This document shows positions 24,715-34,048 of a DNA stretch of 64,000 bases, one piece after another. The translations under genes and the position numbers were made by a program. The stretch is from Stieleria magnilauensis (GTDB taxonomy: Bacteria; Planctomycetota; Planctomycetia; Pirellulales; Pirellulaceae). A model generated the notes under the pieces. That model was given only the letters and a program-made list of their open reading frames with translations. It had not been told where the DNA came from and made no database searches. Numbering within the stretch: the first letter of the stretch is position 1; each line of letters begins with the position of its first letter. The DNA lies in NCBI GenBank assembly GCA_007753675.1, contig CP036432.1, positions 6,484,394-6,548,393 of the forward strand, written 5' to 3'.

Positions 24715-27405
24715 ATGAAACAGCACTCCCACGCCCTTAAGCCGCTCGCCACGATCGTATTTTTTGCGATCGCATTGTATCTGTTGCATCACGAGTTCAA
24801 ACAGTACAAGATTCACGACATTGCGAGCAGTTTCCGTGCGATTCCAATCACCGCGGTGCTGGCGGCATTGTTTTTTACTGTTTGCAACTACACCGTGATG
24901 ATCGGCTACGACTGGCTTGGCGTGAAATTGGTCAAGCATCCTCTGACGTTCAAGCAAATCAGCATCGCGGCGCTAATTTACTATGCGATGAGTAATTCGC
25001 TGGGCGTGCTGTTTGGCGGAACGCCAGTCCGCGTGCGTTTGTATTCGGGTTGGGGCATGTCGGGGGCGGAGATCATGCGATTGATCGTCTTCATTGGAAC
25101 CGCTTTTTGGATCGGCCTGTTTTGTCTTGGCGGCTTGCTGTTTGTCGTCACGCCATTTGATATTCCAGTTCGGTTCAATCTACCGCTCAGCAACAGCCGC
25201 CCACTCGGATTCATCATGCTCGCGCTAGCTGGATCGTTTTTTGTCTTGTGCGCATTGCGTCGCAACCCGATTCACATCCATGGCGTCAATTTCCAACCAC
25301 CACCACTGGGTATCGGATTGGCACAAGCGGGTGTTGCGATGCTCGATTTCCTGCTTGCATCAGCAGCGCTGTTTGTGCTACTTCCCGCTGATGCGGGGAT
25401 CGGCTTCCTTCCCTTCACAGCCATTTTCCTGCTCGCAATCATCGTTGCATTGCTCAGCCACGTGCCCGGCGGGCTGGGCGTGCTGGAATTAGTGCTGATC
25501 ACGATGCTGCCGCAGTCTTTAAATGGACTCGTGGCCTCGTTGCTAGTCTTCCGTGTCGTTTATTACTTGCTGCCGCTATTGATGGCGTTATTAGGCATCT
25601 CGGTGGTGTCGCTACGAAAGATGGTGCTGGAACGACTCACCTCCCCCGGTCAAGCGGATGATTCAGCATTGGCACCGGAGGGCGTTCGACACACCGCTAC
25701 GTTTTTGACGGCGGCGGCCAACGTCATCGCTCCACGACTGGTCACAGGAGCGATTTTTGTTGCCGGTCTGATCTTGCTGCTTTCCGGATCATTGCCTGCT
25801 GCTGATGGGCGAATGAAGTTGCTTCGCGACGCGATGCCGCTGCCGCTGGTGGAGATTTCGCACTTAGCGGGCAGCATCATCGGCGCGTTGCTTTTGATCC
25901 TGGCTCGCGCGCTGCAGCGACGAATCGACGCTGCATGGACATTGACGATCGGACTTCTTGGCGTTGGGATCATCGTGTCCCTCACCAAAGGATTCGACTA
26001 CGAAGAAGCGATCGTGTTGTCAATTTTGTTGCTGATGATTCTTCCTTGTCGTCGTTATTTCTACCGCAAAGGCAACTTGCTTTCGCCGTCGATCAGCATT
26101 GGGTGGCTGGCTTCGGTCGCGATCGCTCTGGGGTTGTCGCTTTGGCTGATCTTGTTCGCCTATCGTCATGTCGAATACTCCGATCAATTGTGGTGGGAAT
26201 TCGCGTATCAAGGCGATGCGCCACGCTCATTACGTGCTCTGCTTTCCGCTGCGGTTGTTTTTGCGTTGGTGGCCGTCGCCAAGCTACTCCACTCGCGACC
26301 TGCCGAACCCCCGTTGCCTACCGAAGCTGAAATGGCTGAGGTTGAGTCCATCGTCAAATCTGCCGAATCAACCGTTGCAAACTTGGCACTTCTTGGTGAC
26401 AAACGCTTCATCTTCAGCGACGACCGCAAAGCCGTGGCGATGTTCGGTTGTGAAGGAAGAAGCTGGATCACGATGAGCGACCCGATCGGCCCCGAAGAAT
26501 CGGCTGATGATGCGGCGTGGAAATTCCGCGAAGGCTGCGATGCCGCCGGAGTCGTCCCGGTTTTCTATCAAGTCAGCGAAGAGTATCTCGCCCGCTACAT
26601 CGAAATGGGAATGACGATGTTGAAGCTTGGTGAAGAAGGACGTGTGCCGTTGGAAAACTTCTCGCTCGAAGGCAGTCATCGCAAAGACCTTCGTCGCACC
26701 AAAAAGAAGTCCGACGAAGCGGGACTGAAGTTCAAGATTATTCCGCGAGAAAACGTGGCGGCAATCATGCCGCGACTCAAGGAGATTTCGGATGCCTGGT
26801 TAAAGGACAAGTCGGCAGGCGAGAAGGGGTTTTCCCTTGGATTCTTTGAAGAGGGCTATGTTGCCCATTACGATATCGCTGTGATCGTTCGTCCGACCGT
26901 ACCGGAACCGTACGAGTCGTCCGGCCCTGGGAATCACTCCGACGCGATGCCGGGGGGATTGCGCCATGACGTCGACCAAACAAACGCGGCCGAAAAAGTC
27001 ATTGCATTTGCGAACGTCTTACGGGGGGCAAATAAACACGAGCTTTCGATCGACCTAATGCGGTACCTCCCCGACGCACCTCACGGAGTCATGGAGCTAT
27101 TGCTTCTGGAACTGATGTTGCTAGGACAGAGGGAGGGATTTCGCTACTTTAGTTTGGGGATGGCGCCGCTATCGGGTGTTGATTCTCACAGGCTCGGTCC
27201 GCTATGGAATCGGCTATCAAGCCTGATGTTTCATCATGGCGAACACTTTTACAACTTCAAGGGCCTGCGAGCCTACAAAGACAAATTCGACCCCGAGTGG
27301 ATACCGAAATATCTCGCTGCCCCAGGTGGCGTCGCCACGGCTCGCGCTTTGACCGACGTCACCACGCTGATTAGCGGTGGACTTGGCAAAATGCTGCATC
27401 GTTAG
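24715..27405 (+). CDS. mprF: MprF-like phosphatidylglycerol aminoacyltransferase/flippase
   Basis: 896 aa. The N-terminal 540 residues hold about 13-14 membrane helices of the lysyl-PG flippase type (early VRLYSGWGMSG; later SHVPGGLGVLELV). The C-terminal part is a DUF2156/GNAT-like synthase (about 560-890; FSLEGSHRKDLRRTKKK, and SIDLMRYLPDAPHGVMELL). It should move an amino acid from tRNA to phosphatidylglycerol and flip the lipid, changing surface charge. Residues about 729-752 come from a family-B repeat (26901-26970), inserted before VIAFAN, where relatives have a short link. The amino acid cannot be told from sequence. Confidence 0.85.
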   Translation: MKQHSHALKPLATIVFFAIALYLLHHEFKQYKIHDIASSFRAIPITAVLAALFFTVCNYTVMIGYDWLGVKLVKHPLTFKQISIAALIYYAMSNSLGVLFGGTPVRVRLYSGWGMSGAEIMRLIVFIGTAFWIGLFCLGGLLFVVTPFDIPVRFNLPLSNSRPLGFIMLALAGSFFVLCALRRNPIHIHGVNFQPPPLGIGLAQAGVAMLDFLLASAALFVLLPADAGIGFLPFTAIFLLAIIVALLSHVPGGLGVLELVLITMLPQSLNGLVASLLVFRVVYYLLPLLMALLGISVVSLRKMVLERLTSPGQADDSALAPEGVRHTATFLTAAANVIAPRLVTGAIFVAGLILLLSGSLPAADGRMKLLRDAMPLPLVEISHLAGSIIGALLLILARALQRRIDAAWTLTIGLLGVGIIVSLTKGFDYEEAIVLSILLLMILPCRRYFYRKGNLLSPSISIGWLASVAIALGLSLWLILFAYRHVEYSDQLWWEFAYQGDAPRSLRALLSAAVVFALVAVAKLLHSRPAEPPLPTEAEMAEVESIVKSAESTVANLALLGDKRFIFSDDRKAVAMFGCEGRSWITMSDPIGPEESADDAAWKFREGCDAAGVVPVFYQVSEEYLARYIEMGMTMLKLGEEGRVPLENFSLEGSHRKDLRRTKKKSDEAGLKFKIIPRENVAAIMPRLKEISDAWLKDKSAGEKGFSLGFFEEGYVAHYDIAVIVRPTVPEPYESSGPGNHSDAMPGGLRHDVDQTNAAEKVIAFANVLRGANKHELSIDLMRYLPDAPHGVMELLLLELMLLGQREGFRYFSLGMAPLSGVDSHRLGPLWNRLSSLMFHHGEHFYNFKGLRAYKDKFDPEWIPKYLAAPGGVATARALTDVTTLISGGLGKMLHR
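26901..26970. repeat. family-B repeat inside mprF
   Basis: Left arm CGGAACCGTACGAGTCGTCC is clear; right arm CGGGGGGATTGCGCCATGAC is worn. Confidence 0.7.
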
Positions 27406-27860
27406 ACTCGGATTCACGCTCGGGCGACGCAAGCGTTCTATCTGCCCAGGGCTGTCTTGCTGACGGGGGAAGCTGCCGACGGCCAATCGTCGCCCCGGAA
27501 AATTCGGGGGCGGCCGCTTCCCACGTCTCTAACACGCAGTCCATCGGCGCTGCGGCTGAGGCTGCGTTTTGATCTCACTGGGGTTCTCTGATCTCTACTT
27601 CCGCTCGACTCCCAAGGGGCAGCGCGAAGTGCGGTCAAGGGATTCGGTCTTTGGCTAAAAGAAAGCCCCACTGGATCACGCATCGCATGTCACGAGGGAG
27701 TCAGGCGGCTATCGATCCATCACGGGCCACGAGAGATCAAAACGCCTTCGCGGTCGCATCGCTGGTAACCTACGGCAAGAAGACTCATGAAGCTGGCGAT
27801 AGCCTTGCTCACATTACACCTGCTCTCTTGCGCGACATCATGGAAGAGACCAGATGCATT
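27406..27860. other. gap of about 455 bp with no recognised gene
   Basis: Follows mprF. The only long frames lack family features and look like chance ORFs; probably debris joined to the IS66 remnant. Confidence 0.4.
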
Positions 27861-28184
27861 TCACCACAAGATATCCAGGTCTCCGTAGCCGGTTTGCTGG
27901 GCGTACTCCAGGCGGTCGCACAGGTCATTGACCGCCTCGACGTCGCGGCCCGCTTTGCCTTTGACCCACGAGTGGTTCAGGTCGCTGGCATCGAACTGGA
28001 CGGGAATGAATGCCGGGTCATCTGGAGACTTTTCGCCGCGGAGCTTTCGTCGCCACGGATAGCCGGCGGTCGTCGAGTATCCTTCGTATTCGCAGAAGTT
28101 TTCGACCGTCAAATCGGAGTGCTCAAATCGATCGAGTCGCTCTCGCCACTGCCGGGCAAGTTGTGGGTTGGGCAATCGTGCCAT
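27861..28184 (-). pseudogene. IS66-type TnpA-like remnant
   Basis: 107 aa from the ATG at 28184. The start QLARQWRERLDRFEHSDLT and the later AGYPWRRKLRG match the small helix-turn-helix protein coded first in IS66-family elements (leading Arg/Trp pattern, then YPWRRKL). No TnpB or transposase gene is beside it, and I see no terminal inverted repeats, so it is a left-over or orphan copy. The C-terminal third (EAVNDLCDRLEYAQ) is not recognised and may be non-native sequence after a truncation. Confidence 0.6.
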
Positions 28185-28230
28185 GGGTTTCTCCAAAAGT
28201 GGAAAGAATCCCACCACGCTACCGCTCCCG

Positions 28231-28791
28231 TCAACATGGGAAGAAAGAACGCTTACGGCGATGTCGCTCTCTTATCTGATTCTCCACAATCCATTCTCGT
28301 AACAAGAAAAGCCCGACGAAAGCGACTGGAAATGTCACGACCGCTACAAACCATGCGTCGACCACAGCGGGTTCCGCCAGATTCACTTGGACGCTTAGTC
28401 GCTGGGCCGACTCAATGTTGATCAGAAACTCCCACTGACCGGACCGCGAAAGAACGAGTTTAGCCGACTGAAGTACCTTGTTCGTTGAGTCGGCGTGGTT
28501 GGCCGTCGTCGTAGTCGTTTGATTCGAGTCGAGATGCCGGCAGACAACCGAGATGCGTTCGTCATGAATGACTTGACCAGTCGCTTCGTCCTGCACCAAA
28601 AAGCTGATATCAACCGGCCCGGTCGTCAGGGGTGTGGGTGACGTAAAAACCGTGATTCGGCGTCCGTCAATGGCTTGGCTCAACTGAACCTTGCCACCAT
28701 CGGCCATGACGTTTGTTTCGATCCCGGTGACGAACGCGAGGCATAGGAACGGAACTCGTATCAGTGGGACATATTGGCATTTTAACGGCAT
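28231..28791 (-). CDS. FixH/YtkA-like membrane protein of the oxidase operon
   Basis: 186 aa. A signal or anchor segment (about 10-30), a beta-rich domain (about 35-135; ITVFTSPTPLTTGPVDISFLV, of the FixH/YtkA type) and a C-terminal membrane helix (about 142-165) with a basic tail. Such proteins help copper or cofactor delivery to cbb3/caa3 oxidases in other bacteria; here that is inferred from position as last gene of the bc-caa3 operon, one base after the CtaG stop. Confidence 0.6.
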   Translation of the reverse strand: MPLKCQYVPLIRVPFLCLAFVTGIETNVMADGGKVQLSQAIDGRRITVFTSPTPLTTGPVDISFLVQDEATGQVIHDERISVVCRHLDSNQTTTTTANHADSTNKVLQSAKLVLSRSGQWEFLINIESAQRLSVQVNLAEPAVVDAWFVAVVTFPVAFVGLFLLREWIVENQIRERHRRKRSFFPC

Positions 28792-28792
28792 T

Positions 28793-31195
28793 TCATCTCC
28801 CTACTACCAATGCGCCGCGCATCTGCATCGGTTGCAACAGCACCCACACACACGCTGCGTAGAAGGCTAACATCAATACGGCCCACGGGATGATCGCCAC
28901 TCGATGATGCTCAGACGTTACGCCACGATCGCCAATCCGATACGCGACCACAAACGAAGCGCACAAACCAATCCCGATCGCCACCAACTCCGTCGGCAAC
29001 AGCCAGGGAACCGAGTCCGCTTTGCAGCACGCCATCGCAATCGGACCGACTTCAAATGCAGTCCCTGTCCAATCCGCGATTGCCCGATCCCCCGCCACAC
29101 GCCATCCGTCGAAACTTGTCACGAGATGAAAACAGTAGTGAGCCAGCCACATGCTCAGCGAAAGGGGGATCAGGGACGGCGCAAACTTGGCGATGTTCGC
29201 ACGGACGTTCTCATCACTGCTGCTTAGACCGACCAAACGATTACTCATCGCGCCGACGGTCTGCATCACCAGGATGGGCACACCAACGACCGCGAAGAAA
29301 AAGCCGACCGTCATCACAGGCAGTCGCCCGACGCCGAAATGCTGGACGAGCGAGTCTTCGATTGCGATGACCGGCGAGGTCATCCACGCGGCATTGACCA
29401 ACGCAGCAAAAAACAGCATCACAATCAACGCGGCGAGATCGAATCGTTTTTCGTATCGCCCAACTGACGTAGCCGAAGTCGTCAGACTTTGGACATCATC
29501 CAACCTCCCGATCGCAAACACTGCGACGTTCTCATGCGGGCACGCATCCACGCAATCCATACAAAACGTGCAATCCATGTTACCTTGTTTCTTGGGTTGA
29601 AACAGATGGGTTTGGCACCCGGGTGATTTCGCATTCCCGGCAATGCAATCTTTGGTCGTGCAGTCACTGCAAACGGCTCCGTCGGCAACAGCGACTTGCG
29701 TCGGCGAGACCAGCGAATGAACAAAGTTAAACTGTCCGATCGGGCAAACAAATTTACAGAATGGAGCTTCCACAAATAACGCGTCGATCGCGAAAACTGC
29801 AACAAAGTAGCCAATCACAATCATCGCGGTGGCCAGCGGCCGGTCCCATAACGCGAACGCTTCGTAGCTCCAGAAAAACAAGACGAGCATCGCGATCGCG
29901 AGCCATTTGTTTTGCAATAGCTTCGGCCAGCGATGCGAGGGTTTGAAAAGACGCTTTGCGGTCGTGCGGAACATGGTGAACGGGCAAGCCATGCAGAAAT
30001 AGTTTCCGCCCAGGACTAGCGCAATCACGAGGAATCCACGCCAGTGAATCCATGGCAACACACCCGCCAAATTGATCGCAGAAACCTGCGGCCCAGTCAC
30101 ACCGTCAATCACGACGACAGCCGCAAGCAATAACATTGCAAGTTGCAGCGTTCGACGGATTGGCTTGCGAGCAAGCTGATTCAGGAACGACGGCAGCCTC
30201 GCTGCTAGCGGCAGGGCGCAAGCCCTCCGGCCTCCCGCATCAAACTCGCGATCAATTTCGGACGGCTTGCGACGTTCCGCTAAGTAGGAAGGCGACGCCG
30301 ACAACTGCTCTCCCACCACATAGACAATCGCAATCAAGAACGAGACCGCCATGGGAACCCACATGATCGCTCCGGCCAGCGACTGGTCGGTGAGCGAGTC
30401 GATTCCAAAAATGTTTGGCGCTGCTTCATAATACGAATAAATCACTCGTGGCGAGAACGTCAGGAGTGCGGCCAAGGCACTTCCCTGAATTCCCGCTAAA
30501 AACAAATAGGGAACCAACCGCCAACGCGACCGCTTGGATCGAAACGGATACGGCTCCAACACCGGCCACCAAAACAGGATCGACGTTGTCAGAAAACAGG
30601 CGTGTTCGGCTCGATGCCAACCGCCGGATTGCAAAGCGAGATCATAGAGCTGTGGTGCGTGCCATACCCAGAGAGTGACGGCGAAAAGCACCCACGCAAT
30701 CGGCGGTTGAACGAGGAACCCCAGCGATCGGCGCAGCGGTTTCCAGGTCACAAACGGAGTCACCCAATTATCGCGGAACGACTTTGGCAAACCCGCAATC
30801 ATCGGTAGCGTCGGTGTGCCATAAAGCAACAACGGCGGTGCGACGATCATCAGTAACAGATGCTGGACCATGTGAACTTGCAGCGAAAACGCCGCCGCCA
30901 CGTCCAGCGGCGATTGGATTGCAAAAAACACCGCCACGAGCCCGGCCAGGAAGCTAAGCAACCGCCCGAATGTAAAACGTCTCCTAGCGGAACGGCGCAA
31001 GCCGTCCGGCCCAGTGCGACCTTCGCGAGCGCGGCCGGAGGGCTTGCCCCCTACCGCTAAGTCTCGCGCACGCATCTTTCGTTGGTATCTCAACCAACCA
31101 CGCACATACACCAACGCCACTGCCGACAACCAAATCACGACAACCGGCGCCACGTTCCAGGACTGAAGCAGCAATCCCCAGTCCTGTCCATTCAT
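28793..31195 (-). CDS. CtaG-type assembly factor fused to a polyferredoxin, with three repeat inserts
   Basis: 800 aa. The N-terminal half (about 1-360) is a caa3-type CtaG membrane protein (HMVQHLLLMIVAPP; copper delivery to cytochrome oxidase). The C-terminal half is a NapH/CcoG-like membrane ferredoxin with several helices and Cys clusters FCKFVCP, CSDCTTKDC and CTFCMDCVDACP, able to hold 4Fe-4S clusters. The fusion suggests electron supply during cofactor insertion (inferred). Three inserts are repeat-coded: residues about 46-70 (family B), 304-330 (B) and 567-576 (A arm). All keep the frame. Its ATG overlaps the cytochrome b stop (ATGA). Confidence 0.85.
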   Translation of the reverse strand: MNGQDWGLLLQSWNVAPVVVIWLSAVALVYVRGWLRYQRKMRARDLAVGGKPSGRAREGRTGPDGLRRSARRRFTFGRLLSFLAGLVAVFFAIQSPLDVAAAFSLQVHMVQHLLLMIVAPPLLLYGTPTLPMIAGLPKSFRDNWVTPFVTWKPLRRSLGFLVQPPIAWVLFAVTLWVWHAPQLYDLALQSGGWHRAEHACFLTTSILFWWPVLEPYPFRSKRSRWRLVPYLFLAGIQGSALAALLTFSPRVIYSYYEAAPNIFGIDSLTDQSLAGAIMWVPMAVSFLIAIVYVVGEQLSASPSYLAERRKPSEIDREFDAGGRRACALPLAARLPSFLNQLARKPIRRTLQLAMLLLAAVVVIDGVTGPQVSAINLAGVLPWIHWRGFLVIALVLGGNYFCMACPFTMFRTTAKRLFKPSHRWPKLLQNKWLAIAMLVLFFWSYEAFALWDRPLATAMIVIGYFVAVFAIDALFVEAPFCKFVCPIGQFNFVHSLVSPTQVAVADGAVCSDCTTKDCIAGNAKSPGCQTHLFQPKKQGNMDCTFCMDCVDACPHENVAVFAIGRLDDVQSLTTSATSVGRYEKRFDLAALIVMLFFAALVNAAWMTSPVIAIEDSLVQHFGVGRLPVMTVGFFFAVVGVPILVMQTVGAMSNRLVGLSSSDENVRANIAKFAPSLIPLSLSMWLAHYCFHLVTSFDGWRVAGDRAIADWTGTAFEVGPIAMACCKADSVPWLLPTELVAIGIGLCASFVVAYRIGDRGVTSEHHRVAIIPWAVLMLAFYAACVWVLLQPMQMRGALVVGR
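29469..29493. repeat. family-A half repeat inside the CtaG-ferredoxin gene
   Basis: Arm GTAGCCGAAGTCGTCAGACT, translated as part of QSLTTSATSV. Confidence 0.8.
30206..30282. repeat. family-B repeat inside the CtaG-ferredoxin gene
   Basis: Arms TAGCGGCAGGGCGCAAGCCC and GGACGGCTTGCGACGTTCCG, nearly identical to intergenic copies. Confidence 0.9.
30985..31059. repeat. family-B repeat inside the CtaG-ferredoxin gene (N-terminal loop)
   Basis: 75 bases, arms TAGCGGAACGGCGCAAGCCG and GGAGGGCTTGCCCCCTACCG. Confidence 0.9.
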
Positions 31196-32676
31196 GGTGC
31201 ACGGCCTTTGATCGAATCGCCTTTGATCGGGGGTGCAACCGGCAGCTTCGCTTCCGGTTCGCCTGCGGGTCGTCGCGCCGCCAAAAATGCCACCAATGCG
31301 TCAATCTCAGCCGCCGAAAGTTGCTGGCCATAGGCTGGCATGTAGCCACCGCCTTGGACGACTTGGCGAATCAACTCGGGACGGTTCTTGCGAGAGCCAA
31401 CATAGGTCAAGTCGGGCCCACGTTTTCCGCCGACGCCGTCGAGTGCATGGCAGTTGCGACATGCTTGCAGTTGGAAGGTCACGGCACCCTGCAACTCCAG
31501 AGGCGATGAATGCTTCACCATCTCGACCGGCACCGGATCACCGCTCCACGCGTCCATCTGCGGCGACCATGGTGATGTCGCACCGTACCAACCGAGAACC
31601 GCAAAGACGATATACGTCACCGTCACAAACATGACCGCCACGGGGCGTCGTGACGCACTGCGTTCACCGCTGCCCGATAGAAAAGGCACCGCCAGCAATA
31701 CGCCGATTGCGATCACTGGTGCGACGATGATGAACGCGAATTCCAGCGACGGCGGACACAATGCAGCCAGGGCGAACATCGGCAAGAAATACCAATCCGG
31801 TCTCGGGTCGGCTCCGATGATGGTCGGATCAGGAAACGCATCCGGACCCTTGGGACCAAAAATCACGGCCAACGCGACCACCACAATCACCGCGATCGCG
31901 CAGGCAATGCCGTCGCGATAGATTGCATGGGGAAAAAACGGAACGCCCTTCTTCAACAGCTCTTCATATTGCTCGTCATACGTCGCCGGATCAACAGGTT
32001 GCTCGGGCTTGGGCGGTTCGGAAATCCCACGCTTGATGACCATGTAAAGGTGTCCGGCCAACAAGGTAACCAGCAGCGCTGGCAGGATGAAAACATGCAC
32101 GGCAAAGAATCGACCCACCGTGCTTTCACCGATGTACTGTCCACCCAAAACGGTGTGAACGACCTCCGGTCCAACAGCGGGTGCGCGACCTGCTGCTGAC
32201 GCAAGCACGCCCACGCCCCAATACGAACTGGAATCAAACCGCAACACTTGACCACTGAATGCGAGTGCCAACGTCAGTCCCAACAGACCGACACCGAAAA
32301 ACCATGTCACCTCACGCGGATACTTGTACGCACCCATCAAAAAGACTTGCGTCATGTGGACGACGATCATCACGACCATACCGGTGGCCGCGTAGTAATG
32401 GATTGCTCGGATCAGCCAACCAAATGGAGTCTGGTAATTCAATGTTTGCAGACTCGAATAGGCTGCGTCGGCGGTCGGTTCATACACCATCGCCAAACAA
32501 ATGCCCGTGACGACTTGCAGCATAAAAAACGTCATCGTGACGCTACCGAAGACGTACCACCAACCTTTCTTCTGAGCGACCTCGGCCGGGATCGGATGAC
32601 GAGCCACCGACACGACCGAATCGCTCAGTTGCATCCGATTGTCGATCCAGCCGATAATGGATTTGATGATACTCAT
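31192..32676 (-). CDS. cytochrome b fused to a C-terminal cytochrome c domain
   Basis: 494 aa. The N-terminal 370 residues are cytochrome b/b6-type, with haem-binding His in HYYAATGMVVMIVVHMTQVF and in HVFILPALLVTLLAGHLYM, and the PPSLEFAF-type C-terminal helices. A haem-c domain follows, with CRNCH (about residues 405-430) and the Met ligand in GYMPAYG. It is the quinol-oxidising subunit of a bc complex; the fused haem c probably hands electrons on toward the oxidase. ATGA overlaps join it to the Rieske gene before it and to CtaG after it. Confidence 0.92.
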   Translation of the reverse strand: MSIIKSIIGWIDNRMQLSDSVVSVARHPIPAEVAQKKGWWYVFGSVTMTFFMLQVVTGICLAMVYEPTADAAYSSLQTLNYQTPFGWLIRAIHYYAATGMVVMIVVHMTQVFLMGAYKYPREVTWFFGVGLLGLTLALAFSGQVLRFDSSSYWGVGVLASAAGRAPAVGPEVVHTVLGGQYIGESTVGRFFAVHVFILPALLVTLLAGHLYMVIKRGISEPPKPEQPVDPATYDEQYEELLKKGVPFFPHAIYRDGIACAIAVIVVVALAVIFGPKGPDAFPDPTIIGADPRPDWYFLPMFALAALCPPSLEFAFIIVAPVIAIGVLLAVPFLSGSGERSASRRPVAVMFVTVTYIVFAVLGWYGATSPWSPQMDAWSGDPVPVEMVKHSSPLELQGAVTFQLQACRNCHALDGVGGKRGPDLTYVGSRKNRPELIRQVVQGGGYMPAYGQQLSAAEIDALVAFLAARRPAGEPEAKLPVAPPIKGDSIKGRAP

Positions 32677-33236
32677 GCGGGCTGCTGGAGCGTTGGGAGG
32701 TGACCGACTTCGACCATCAACGTTTCATTTTCAATTTTGTGTGGGTACTGGAAAAGTTCGCGCGGTGGTGGTCCTGCGGCGACGCTGCCATCTTCGTAGT
32801 ACACCCCCCCGTGACATGGACACATAAACAATCCGGCATTGGCGAACCAACTGACAGGACAACCAAGATGCGTGCAGTTCACCGCAAAGATATTGAACGT
32901 GTCGCCCTCATTGCGGCGAACGTACATGATCGTCTTGGCGGTTTCGCCGTCGTTGGCATCCGCCAACGGATTGACGAACTCGACCTTATGCGTTTTGCCG
33001 ACTTCAAAGTCCGAGATCTTTCCCGCTGCGATCCATGAGTTCGCTTTGTTGGCTAGCGGTGCAAGCAAGAAGCCCAGGATCGGAACTCCCGCAGCCGAGG
33101 CGGCAACTCCACCCAAAATCACCGTCCCCCAGGCCAGCAATCGACGTCGGCCGGGGGATTCGACCGGAGGCGTCACGGCGGCGGCGATGGTTGTTTTTCC
33201 GTCGCACTGGCACGGACAGTCCTTTTCATTGTTCAT
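32673..33236 (-). CDS. Rieske iron-sulfur protein of the bc complex
   Basis: 187 aa. A twin-Arg-like start (RRRLLAWGTVILGG) and membrane anchor (about 30-55) are followed by the Rieske fold with CTHLGC and CPCHGG, which bind the 2Fe-2S cluster by two Cys and two His. It takes the first electron from quinol. Overlaps by 4 bases with both the cytochrome c gene and the cytochrome b gene, showing tight translational coupling. Confidence 0.93.
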   Translation of the reverse strand: MNNEKDCPCQCDGKTTIAAAVTPPVESPGRRRLLAWGTVILGGVAASAAGVPILGFLLAPLANKANSWIAAGKISDFEVGKTHKVEFVNPLADANDGETAKTIMYVRRNEGDTFNIFAVNCTHLGCPVSWFANAGLFMCPCHGGVYYEDGSVAAGPPPRELFQYPHKIENETLMVEVGHLPTLQQPA

Positions 33237-34048
33237 AAGGCGACTCGTTGTGGAACAGGTTTCGGCGCATGTTGCGCGGAGCGAACGTAGGCGGCCAGGT
33301 CGATGATTTCTTGTTCGGTGAGAGGTCGTTTCAAGTCAGACTGTTTGCCCAACTCGACGTAGTCAGGCATGTCCAAATCGGGCCGACCAGTGATGATGAT
33401 GCGGCGAATCAATTGATCGCTAACCAACTCTCCAAACGCATGACTGAGGATGCCACCGTCGCCGCTGGACTGTCCGTCGGCTTCGCGGCCATCTGCTCCA
33501 TGACACTTCATACAAACGGTGGTAAACAGCTTTTTACCCGCGTCGACGTTACCATCGCGGACGCCCGCCGGATCGTCTTGGCTCACTTGATAGACGGGCG
33601 GCTCAGGCGTCTCAGCTGGAAGGTCGCTTTTCCATTGTTTGCGCACGCCATCAACGATGACTTGGATTTGTGCATCGCTCAGCGGTCCGCCCTCAGCGAT
33701 TGCGAATGCGGGCATCGCGTAACCTTCACGCCCCTTGTGGATCAGATCAGAAATCTGTGAATCAGAAATAATCATTTGAAACAGCGGATCGTTCAGCGGC
33801 GGAGCGGGGCCGAGTTGGCCGTCCATCCCGTGACAACCCGAGCAGTTCTGGCCGAACAGTTTTGCAAAGTCCATGACTTGTTCAGGTCGCACATAGTGAT
33901 CGGCCGGGTCGGGTTTACCGCAACCAGCAAGCAGCGCCAACAACAAAAGCGATCCAATCCAGGTCTGGGTAGACGGAGTCGCCAGACTTTGGACTCCCCG
34001 CGAATAACCCAATCTCTGGCGAGATCGGCTACGACGTGTATTTGTCAT
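33233..34048 (-). CDS. dihaem lipoprotein cytochrome c with a repeat-coded N-terminus
   Basis: 271 aa. Two haem-c motifs, CSGCH (about residue 74) and CMKCH (about 180), and a lipobox LLALLAGC (about 37-44). The start at 34048 makes an ATGA overlap with the preceding gene. Between that start and the signal segment lie residues about 5-27, coded by a family-A repeat (33969-34034), giving an unusually long Arg/Ser-rich n-region. The protein probably shuttles electrons from the bc complex to the caa3 oxidase. An internal non-ATG start after the repeat cannot be excluded. Confidence 0.85.
   Translation of the reverse strand: MTNTRRSRSRQRLGYSRGVQSLATPSTQTWIGSLLLLALLAGCGKPDPADHYVRPEQVMDFAKLFGQNCSGCHGMDGQLGPAPPLNDPLFQMIISDSQISDLIHKGREGYAMPAFAIAEGGPLSDAQIQVIVDGVRKQWKSDLPAETPEPPVYQVSQDDPAGVRDGNVDAGKKLFTTVCMKCHGADGREADGQSSGDGGILSHAFGELVSDQLIRRIIITGRPDLDMPDYVELGKQSDLKRPLTEQEIIDLAAYVRSAQHAPKPVPQRVAL
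33969..34034. repeat. family-A repeat within the signal region of a cytochrome c gene
   Basis: Arms GTAGACGGAGTCGCCAGACT and CCAATCTCTGGCGAGATCGG. Confidence 0.85.

Noticed and set aside
27651..28421. 256-aa plus-strand open frame
   Set aside because: It covers the IS66-like gene in antisense and has no recognisable features.
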